Source: JBMYTN01 sp049604415 (GTDB lineage: Bacteria; Pseudomonadota; Alphaproteobacteria; Rhodospirillales; Rhodospirillaceae). From it: DNA of 38,678 nucleotides. Below are positions 32,940 through 38,678 of this stretch, one piece after another. Position 1 is the stretch's first letter, and each line of letters opens with the position of its first letter. The translations under genes were made by a program, and so were the position numbers. Where the stretch lies: positions 1-38,678 of the forward strand of contig JBMYTN010000038.1 of the NCBI GenBank assembly GCA_049604415.1, given 5' to 3'. The notes under the pieces are model-generated. The model had not been told where the DNA came from and did no database searches. It saw nothing but the letters and a program-made list of their open reading frames with translations.

Positions 32940-34154
32940 ATGAGTCGCGTTGTTATCACCGGTATGGGCGTGATGTCCGCTATTGGCACATCGGTTGCCG
33001 CCTATGGGGCGTCCTTGCAGGCTGGGCAAAGTGGTATTGGTCCGATCACCTCTGTTCCACCGGATCGGATTTCCCAGCCGGTTGCCGCCGAGATCCAAGG
33101 CTTTGAAGCCACCGAGCATTTCGGCTCTGATCAATTGCCTTTGCTGGATCGGTTTTCCCAGATCGGATTGGTGGCCGCCCGCGAGGCTGTTGCGGATGCA
33201 GGGCTGGAGCTGACCGAGGAAGAAAGCTACAGCACTGCCTGTGTGATCGGGACCGGTGGCGGTGGTCTGCAGACCATCGAGGAAGGCTATCGGCGCATTT
33301 ACGAAGAAAACAAAAAGCGCGTCTTCCCCTTCATGGTGCCCAAATTTATGGGCAATGCCTGCACCAGCCATGTGTCGATGGAATTTGGTCTGCGCGGCCC
33401 GGCCTTCTCGGTCAGTTCGGCCTGCGCCACGGCGACCCATTCCATTGGCTTGGGTTATCAAATGGTCAAAAACGGCAGTTCCGATGTGGCTGTTGTCGGC
33501 GGTACGGATGCTTTTTTGAACATTGGTTCAATCAAGGCTTGGGAAGCGCTGCGGGTTATGTCCAAGGACACCTGCCGTCCGTTTTGCAAAGACCGCAGCG
33601 GCATGGTGCTTGGCGAGGGGGCTGGGATTTTTGTCCTGGAAAGTCTGGAGCGGGCCCAAGCCCGGGGCGCGACCATCCATGCCGAAATAGTCGGCTTTGG
33701 CATGAGCGCCGATGCGGGCGATCTGCTCGCTCCGTCCGCAGAGGGTGCGGCGCGGGCGGTCAAGAGTGCCCTAAAGGATGCCGGTTTGGCCCCGAACCAA
33801 ATCCAATATGTGAACGCCCACGGCACCGGAACGGCGGCCAATGACGTCACCGAAACCCAATGCTTGCATCAGGTTTTCGGCGCGCATGCCAAATCCTTGA
33901 TGGTGTCGTCGACCAAATCGTTCCATGGCCACAGCCTGGGCTCTTCCGGGGCCGTCGAACTGGTTGCTGCCGTGATGGCGGTCCGGGATGGCTTTGTCGC
34001 TCCGACGATTAATTTCACGGAAGCCGATCCGGAATGTGACCTGGATTACGTTCCCAATGAGGGACGGCAAACCACCGTCGATGCAGCGATTTCCAACAGC
34101 TTTGCCTTTGGTGGGCTCAACGCTGTGTTGGCTTTGAAACGATTTGCCGGTTGA
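32940..34154 (+). CDS. Beta-ketoacyl-ACP synthase (FabF/KAS II type)
   Basis: 404 residues, full length for FabF. The active-site Cys162 lies in SSACATATHS, His294 in NAHGTGTAAND, and Lys326 and His331 in STKSFHGHSLG, so the Cys-His-His triad is complete and condensing activity is expected. It would extend acyl-ACP by two carbons using malonyl-ACP. With the adjacent AcpXL-like carrier and LpxD homologues it may build or extend an unusual acyl chain for lipid A (inference). The ATG follows AGGATC at about 11 bases. No ketoreductase or dehydratase is nearby, so those steps would use housekeeping enzymes. Confidence 0.93.
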   Translation: MSRVVITGMGVMSAIGTSVAAYGASLQAGQSGIGPITSVPPDRISQPVAAEIQGFEATEHFGSDQLPLLDRFSQIGLVAAREAVADAGLELTEEESYSTACVIGTGGGGLQTIEEGYRRIYEENKKRVFPFMVPKFMGNACTSHVSMEFGLRGPAFSVSSACATATHSIGLGYQMVKNGSSDVAVVGGTDAFLNIGSIKAWEALRVMSKDTCRPFCKDRSGMVLGEGAGIFVLESLERAQARGATIHAEIVGFGMSADAGDLLAPSAEGAARAVKSALKDAGLAPNQIQYVNAHGTGTAANDVTETQCLHQVFGAHAKSLMVSSTKSFHGHSLGSSGAVELVAAVMAVRDGFVAPTINFTEADPECDLDYVPNEGRQTTVDAAISNSFAFGGLNAVLALKRFAG

Positions 34155-34228
34155 GGTCCTGTCCATTCCGGCTCCGACTTGGTATGTAGTGGGGGTATCG
34201 GCAATTCCCTCAGTCGGGTGTGCTTTCC

Positions 34229-37228
34229 ATGGCTTCTCCCTCTTCCCGTTCCGCGTCTTCCGGATCTCCTGCGCCCAATCCGTCCGCTCCGCCCACTGCT
34301 GATCCTGATCGGTCTGCAGCGGCGCTGGACGCTGTGCTGGCCAGGGCGCGTCAGCTGCTGTCCGAAGGGCGGCCTGAAGACGCAATGGATGCTCTGGAGG
34401 CCGCACCGGGCGGGGTGGGCAAGTCCGGCACGGGGGGCAAAACCGCCGCCGCTCCGGCGGTGCGCAACCTGATGGCCCGGATCGCCCTGGCTCAAGGGCG
34501 GTCTGAAAGTGCCGCTGGCTTGCTGGAAGACATGCGCAAATCCGGCACCATGGCCTTGGAAGCGGCGGTAACCCTCGGGTCCGTGCATTTGGCCAATGGC
34601 GATTTGACTTTGGCCCGCACCGCCTTTGCCGCAGCCCAGCGCATGGCGGGGCTTCGGGACCCCGGCGCAATGGTGGCCCTGGCCGGACTAGCCGAGGTGG
34701 CCGAGCGCGAAGGCCGCCCCGAGGACGCCATTGCCCATTTGCGCGAAGGCTTGGCCGGAGCCCTGGCCATGCAAGCCATGGACGGCGCAACCGGATCTGA
34801 AACGGGCCCATCTTCTGCGGCCTCTTTAGCGTCCTCTTCTGGGGCGCTGGATCGCATGGCCGCGCCAACCGGGCTGTCCCGGGCTTTGGCGGATTTGGGC
34901 GTGGCCCAGGCGGAAGCCGGGCAAAGGGGCGAAGCGGAGCGGCTGTTCCGCCTGGCTTTGATGGGCGATGGGGCCTGTGGGGCCGCCTTGGTTGGGCTGG
35001 GCCAGCAGCGCGAAGCCCTGGGCAAGCCGGAGGAGGCTGAAACCCTCTATCGCCGGGCGATGGATGCGGGCCGGGATACGGTTGAGGCCTGTCTGGCCCT
35101 CGCCACCCTCAAACAAAGCCAGAAGCAAACCGGCGTTGCCGATGTGCTGCGCGAAGCCGCTGGCCTGGCGGCCCGGGAACCGGCGGATTTGATGCGCGTC
35201 GGCAAGGCGATGTTGTCTGCGGGTCAAAGCCGAGCGGCGGCAACCCTGTTTGCTCGGGTGTTGCGCCTGGAGCCCGGGGATCGGGAGGCGCGGCGGGATT
35301 TGATCGTCGCTTTGGCGGGCGAGGGCGACATTGAAGAGGCCCTGACCCATCTGGCTCGTACCGCGCGGGACCTGCCGGATGACCCCTGGCCCCATGCCAT
35401 GGCCGGAGACCTGCATGCCCGGGCCGGACGCCCGGACCGGGCCGTTGCGGCGTTGCAAAACGCCTTACGCCGGGATGCGGGCCATGTGGATGCGCGCACC
35501 ACCTTGGCTGCTGTGCTTGGTCGGGCCGGGCGCTGGGCCGAAGCGGTGGCCCATTTCACCGGCGTGTTGATGCATGCGCCGGACGCCCTGGCCGCCCGCC
35601 GGGGTTTGGCTGAGTTGCTGGCTGCCCGAGGATTCGAGGATTTGGCCGCCCCTCTGCGGTCCGACCAGATGCCGGATACGGCGGGCATGAGCACCGAGCC
35701 GATGCCCGAGCCGGTGGCCGCCGTGATTGGCAAGATCCCGGTTTTGGCTGGCAAGGATGGCAGCCGTCCGTTGCCAGAAACCATCCATTGGCTGCAACAG
35801 CCGATCGAGAGCCTCAATGGGCTTGGGGTTCGCTGCTGGCGGGTCACCATTGGCGCGCTGGATTTGCAGATGGTGCAGCCCTCCGACCCCCAAGGCAGCC
35901 TGAAACGTTGGGCGGCCATGGCTGGTCTGGTGGGAAAGGCCGGGGCCATGGGGCTAACGGCTCCTTTGGTCTATGCGGACAGCACCAGCCGGGCCTTGGT
36001 CACCTTGATGCTTCCGGGTGGCTCCCTGGTTCGGGCCAATTTGGCCAATCGGTCGGCCACGGAGCGGGTGGCCCAAGCGTTGCAAAAACTGCATCGTGCT
36101 TCGACGCTGGAGGGTTTAAGCGATCAATCCATCCTTGGCACCATGGAAGGCTTGGAGCGCCGCATTCCGGAAAGCTTGGTCGAAGAACAGTTTGCCAGCC
36201 TGAAAGATGTTGGACGCCGGGTCCGGACAGTCCTGCGGGCGCTGCCCGAACAACCCGCCACGCCTTGTTTGGGCATTGAGGAACCCTCGGCTCTGGCCGA
36301 TACCGGGCAGACTGTGTTTGTTGCCGAATGGTCCTTGGCGGCCAAGGGCGATCCGGCTTTGGATGTAGCCGCCGCGATCAATGCGGCGTCTTTGGGCCCC
36401 GAGCCGGAAGCGGCCCTGATTGCGGCCTATGTCGGCGGGGCCAATCCGGCCCAGGAGCATCGGATCCGTCTGCTGCGGCTGGTGGAGCAATATGTGCGAA
36501 CCTTGCGCTTGATCGCCGGGGCGCTGGGTGAAGACGGTGTCAGCGACGAGGTCGGCTTGCGCCGGGCCAAGGGGGCGCTGGGACGCTGCCGGGCTTTGGT
36601 CGGTCAACCAGCCTGGAAAGCCGCCGAAGCTGCGGTTCTGGGTAAGGCTGGGGCATCCGCCCCGCCCGCCCGCCCGCGACAGACTCCGACACCGGCCCCT
36701 GCTCCGGCACCGGCACCGGCACCTGCTCCGGTGGTCCAACCGTCTCCGGCTGTCCAACCGGCTCCGCAAGCCCCAGCGGCTTCGGCCAAGCCACCGGCCG
36801 CTGCGGCCAAACAGGCCGCCCCGCCAGCGCCGAAGGCCCGTTCGGTGCCGCCTGTGGTGGCGACGGCACCGACAAAAGCTGCTGCTGCACCGGCCCAACC
36901 GGCGCAAGGGACCCCGCAAAAGGCCCCGGCGACTTCCGTGGCGCGTCCCGTGGTCCGCCCTGTTTCGCGCCCTGTGGCGCGGACTCAGGCGGCTTCGAAA
37001 CCGCCAACGGCCCCAGCCAAGCCTGCCTCAACTCAGCCTGCCAAAGCGCCTGCGGCCACCCCAAGCGCGGCACAGGCCCCTGCTGTCAAACAGGCACCGC
37101 CCCAGCAGCCGACGGCAAAGGCCCCGAAGGCGAGTGCCAAGGCGGGTCGTCCGGCGCAACGGGTTACCCCAAGACGGGTGGTGCGGGCGCGGACCGGGGC
37201 GGTCAAACCGGCAACGCCAAAGGCCTAA
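34229..37228 (+). CDS. TPR protein with degenerate kinase-like domain and Pro/Ala/Lys tail
   Basis: 999 residues. About 20-480 is a TPR superhelix with repeated patterns such as GKPEEAETLYRRAMDAG and AAVLGRAGRWAEAVAHFTG. About 500-810 resembles the aminoglycoside-phosphotransferase/choline-kinase fold: VAQALQKLHR in the N-terminal part and VAEWSLAAKGDPALDVAAA matching the metal-binding LIDWExAxxGDPxxDLA segment. The Asp of that motif appears replaced by Glu, and I cannot find the usual HxDxxxxN loop (PCLGIEEPSALAD occupies its place), so it is probably a pseudokinase. From about 815 the protein is a cationic Pro/Ala/Lys-rich disordered tail. The start ATG 34229 was chosen over GTG 34220. It follows the ketoacyl synthase by 74 bases. 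The domain calls are by eye. Confidence 0.7.
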   Translation: MASPSSRSASSGSPAPNPSAPPTADPDRSAAALDAVLARARQLLSEGRPEDAMDALEAAPGGVGKSGTGGKTAAAPAVRNLMARIALAQGRSESAAGLLEDMRKSGTMALEAAVTLGSVHLANGDLTLARTAFAAAQRMAGLRDPGAMVALAGLAEVAEREGRPEDAIAHLREGLAGALAMQAMDGATGSETGPSSAASLASSSGALDRMAAPTGLSRALADLGVAQAEAGQRGEAERLFRLALMGDGACGAALVGLGQQREALGKPEEAETLYRRAMDAGRDTVEACLALATLKQSQKQTGVADVLREAAGLAAREPADLMRVGKAMLSAGQSRAAATLFARVLRLEPGDREARRDLIVALAGEGDIEEALTHLARTARDLPDDPWPHAMAGDLHARAGRPDRAVAALQNALRRDAGHVDARTTLAAVLGRAGRWAEAVAHFTGVLMHAPDALAARRGLAELLAARGFEDLAAPLRSDQMPDTAGMSTEPMPEPVAAVIGKIPVLAGKDGSRPLPETIHWLQQPIESLNGLGVRCWRVTIGALDLQMVQPSDPQGSLKRWAAMAGLVGKAGAMGLTAPLVYADSTSRALVTLMLPGGSLVRANLANRSATERVAQALQKLHRASTLEGLSDQSILGTMEGLERRIPESLVEEQFASLKDVGRRVRTVLRALPEQPATPCLGIEEPSALADTGQTVFVAEWSLAAKGDPALDVAAAINAASLGPEPEAALIAAYVGGANPAQEHRIRLLRLVEQYVRTLRLIAGALGEDGVSDEVGLRRAKGALGRCRALVGQPAWKAAEAAVLGKAGASAPPARPRQTPTPAPAPAPAPAPAPVVQPSPAVQPAPQAPAASAKPPAAAAKQAAPPAPKARSVPPVVATAPTKAAAAPAQPAQGTPQKAPATSVARPVVRPVSRPVARTQAASKPPTAPAKPASTQPAKAPAATPSAAQAPAVKQAPPQQPTAKAPKASAKAGRPAQRVTPRRVVRARTGAVKPATPKA

Positions 37229-37356
37229 GGGGCATCTTTTGGGGCGACCTCCCCCAATCACAACGCGGTGCTCTCTGAATCATTTTGCCCGTAAACCCTG
37301 GATCTGAGCGGTAAAAGGCTTAGCTGTTCTGTGGAATGGACCTAGAGGACTTCCGC

Positions 37357-37803
37357 ATGAACCAGGCGCTTCTATTTGTTTTGATGCTGTTCGCCGGGGT
37401 TGGCATTCCGATCATGGCGGCTTTGAACGCCAGCATGGGTCAGCATCTAAGCAACCCCATTGCAGCGGTGGTCCTGCTGTGCGTCGTGGCCACCTGCGCA
37501 GCGGTGGTCTTGCTGTTGCTGCTGCCACAACCAGCCAATTTTTCCCGTTTGGCGGATGCGCCGAAACTGTCCTTCCTGGCCGGGTTTTTCTTTATCCTCT
37601 ATATCGGAGCGATCACCTATTCAGCCCCGAAAATCGGCTTGGCCAATGCGGTGTTGATGGTCTTGATCGGCCAGGTGATCTGTGCGGCCCTGATCGACCA
37701 TTTCGGCCTGTTTGGGGTCGAGCAATATCAAATCACGCTGCGGCGCCTGATGGGATTTGCCGTTTTGGCCATCGGGTTCTGGCTGGTTGTGGTCCGGCAT
37801 TAG
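37357..37803 (+). CDS. YdcZ/DUF606-like DMT-family membrane protein
   Basis: 148 residues with about five membrane helices and no large soluble part. The opening LFVLMLFAGVGIPIMAALNASMG and the ITYSAPKIGLANAVLMVLIGQVICAALIDHFGLFG segment fit the YdcZ (DUF606) branch of the drug/metabolite transporter superfamily. Such proteins act as paired small subunits; the substrate is unknown. ATG 37357 is preceded by AGAGGA at good spacing, which decides against an upstream ATG at 37336. It converges with the cytochrome c' gene, 27 bases apart. Confidence 0.85.
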   Translation: MNQALLFVLMLFAGVGIPIMAALNASMGQHLSNPIAAVVLLCVVATCAAVVLLLLLPQPANFSRLADAPKLSFLAGFFFILYIGAITYSAPKIGLANAVLMVLIGQVICAALIDHFGLFGVEQYQITLRRLMGFAVLAIGFWLVVVRH

Positions 37804-37830
37804 AGCGCTTCTGGCCGCTATTCCCCAGGC

Positions 37831-38280
37831 TTAATCTTCAGCCTTGAAGTCCTCATGGCAGGTTTTGCAGGTCTGGGCCAAGGGGACAAAGGTTGCCTTG
37901 GTCGGCTCCGCAACCACCGCGTCGGCCCGGGCTTTGAACAAATGGGCCAGCTCAGCAAAGCGCTCCCAATCGGTCCAGATTTCGGCTTTGGCCTCGGTGA
38001 CCCCGGTCCGGCTGCCTTCCGGATAAAGCCGCAGCAGCGCCTCGCCCGCGCGGTCGGAGATCTTTTGCGCCTCGGCCCGCATCGCCTCCGGCGCTGCCCC
38101 ATTGCCATCGACCAGCCCGCCCTTCAGCGCCTTGGCCGCGTCCTTGATCACCTCCATGGCGTCCATGCGCTCCTTCACGATCCCCGTGGCGCCTGCATGG
38201 GCGGAGGGTTGATTCGGGGCAGTGACCACCCCGATCAGAAGGACCAAAACGGCTGCAAGGACAGAGAATTTCCAAGGCAT
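37831..38280 (-). CDS. Cytochrome c' (class II c-type cytochrome)
   Basis: 149 residues with a Sec signal peptide (WKFSVLAAVLVLLIGVV, cleavage probably after SAHA) and a four-helix domain ending in the haem site CKTCH near the C-terminus, diagnostic of class II cytochromes c. These periplasmic proteins bind NO or CO and may protect against NO. Haem attachment would depend on the ccm operon in this window. The ATG at 38280 was chosen because it starts the signal peptide; the frame is open to 38361. The AT-rich upstream region contains two related inverted repeats that may regulate it. Confidence 0.9.
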   Translation of the reverse strand: MPWKFSVLAAVLVLLIGVVTAPNQPSAHAGATGIVKERMDAMEVIKDAAKALKGGLVDGNGAAPEAMRAEAQKISDRAGEALLRLYPEGSRTGVTEAKAEIWTDWERFAELAHLFKARADAVVAEPTKATFVPLAQTCKTCHEDFKAED

Positions 38281-38366
38281 CGGGCGCAATCCTGTGGTGG
38301 TCAGGGATGCGCCAGATCTGCCCCGTTGGATCGAGGAAGTCAAGATTGGAAGGGGCATCAAATAAA

Positions 38367-38387
38367 ATGATATCGCTTCAATATCAT
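38367..38387. promoter_or_regulatory. Inverted repeat, candidate operator 1
   Basis: ATGATAT (38367-38373) and ATATCAT (38381-38387) separated by CGCTTCA. The arms equal those of the palindrome 48 bases further upstream of the cytochrome c' gene. The regulator is unknown. Confidence 0.5.
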
Positions 38388-38434
38388 AAGTGTATCAGTT
38401 CAATTAGAATAATGATTTATCTGAAAATATGCAT

Positions 38435-38450
38435 ATGATATCGATATCAT
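38435..38450. promoter_or_regulatory. Perfect palindrome, candidate operator 2
   Basis: ATGATATCGATATCAT is a perfect 16-base palindrome with the same 7-base arms as the repeat at 38367-38387 but a spacer of two bases. It is about 155 bases upstream of the cytochrome c' start. Confidence 0.5.
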
Positions 38451-38678
38451 TTGTAATTTGGAAGAATCAAAACTGTTGGATGGAAAAGTGAAATGCCAAT
38501 ATGTGGAAGATTGTATCAGTGCATTTAAGAAAAAATAAAACACTTTTACCTCGGGAAAGTCGCTTTGGGGCCGGATCCTGCGGCGGACAGGGCTCTAGAG
38601 CCCTATCCGATCAAATAGGATCGATTCTGTTTCTCGATTGGGGTGTGCGATCCAGTGGTCAGTCGGTCGCGGAGCGAT

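Larger units (their letters stand above)
38281..38678. promoter_or_regulatory. AT-rich upstream region of cytochrome c' with palindromes
   Basis: 398 bases without a visible gene, continuing to the window edge. It is clearly more AT-rich than its surroundings between about 38360 and 38540. It contains an inverted repeat ATGATAT/ATATCAT at 38367-38387 (7-base spacer), a perfect 16-base palindrome ATGATATCGATATCAT at 38435-38450, and a perfect 14-base palindrome GGGCTCTAGAGCCC at 38590-38603. TGTATCAGT occurs twice (near 38391 and 38512). The cytochrome c' promoter should be here. Confidence 0.6.

Noticed and set aside
38435..38450. FNR/Anr box
   Set aside because: The FNR consensus is TTGAT-N4-ATCAA; here TGAT and ATCA are six bases apart and the outer bases differ.

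Overview
The window looks like a chromosomal segment of a high-G+C alphaproteobacterium, most likely a member of the Rhodospirillales or a close relative. This rests on gene content: a complete System I cytochrome c maturation operon with CcmI, a cytochrome c', a sCache-type chemoreceptor, an AcpXL-like acyl carrier protein, LpxD homologues and a large RTX/VCBS type I secretion substrate. The taxonomic call is inference; no rRNA or other marker gene is present.

Layout. The left edge (1-393) is the 3' end of an IS5-family transposase cut by the window boundary, followed by about 480 bases without a convincing gene. A methyl-accepting chemotaxis protein (875-2560, +) converges on an uninterrupted nine-gene ccm operon read leftward (ccmABCDEFGHI, 10587 to 2590), with four start/stop overlaps of four bases. 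Upstream of ccmA is a 365-base interval whose minus strand can fold into a run of hairpins ending in a strong intrinsic terminator; it may be an unannotated small RNA, a 3' UTR or a leader. A small membrane protein gene lies beyond it (10953-11243, -).

The centre (11592-28782, +) is a dedicated type I secretion locus: two ABC half-transporters with non-canonical signature motifs, an HlyD-type adaptor, an intrinsic terminator, and one 3,653-residue secreted protein. That protein has an acidic N-terminus, two VCBS-like domains, three homologous super-repeats of roughly 860-1,110 residues in which different domains (two DUF4114-like copies, a von Willebrand A domain, and two domains I do not recognise) are inserted into a shared scaffold, then a C-terminal RTX block. 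The outer-membrane TolC partner is not in the window. The adaptor and transporters sit directly upstream of the only obvious substrate, so the exporter very probably serves it.

The right part (28909-37228, +) is a run of same-strand genes: an orphan ParA-type ATPase, two tandem divergent LpxD-like acyltransferases, a small ACP resembling the AcpXL type, a complete beta-ketoacyl-ACP synthase, and a 999-residue TPR protein that seems to carry a degenerate aminoglycoside-phosphotransferase/choline-kinase fold and a long Pro/Ala/Lys tail. Together these suggest a lipid A or envelope acyl-chain module, possibly with localisation control; this is inference from gene order. The window ends with a YdcZ-like DMT membrane protein, a convergent cytochrome c' gene, and an AT-rich upstream region holding two related ATGATAT/ATATCAT inverted repeats.
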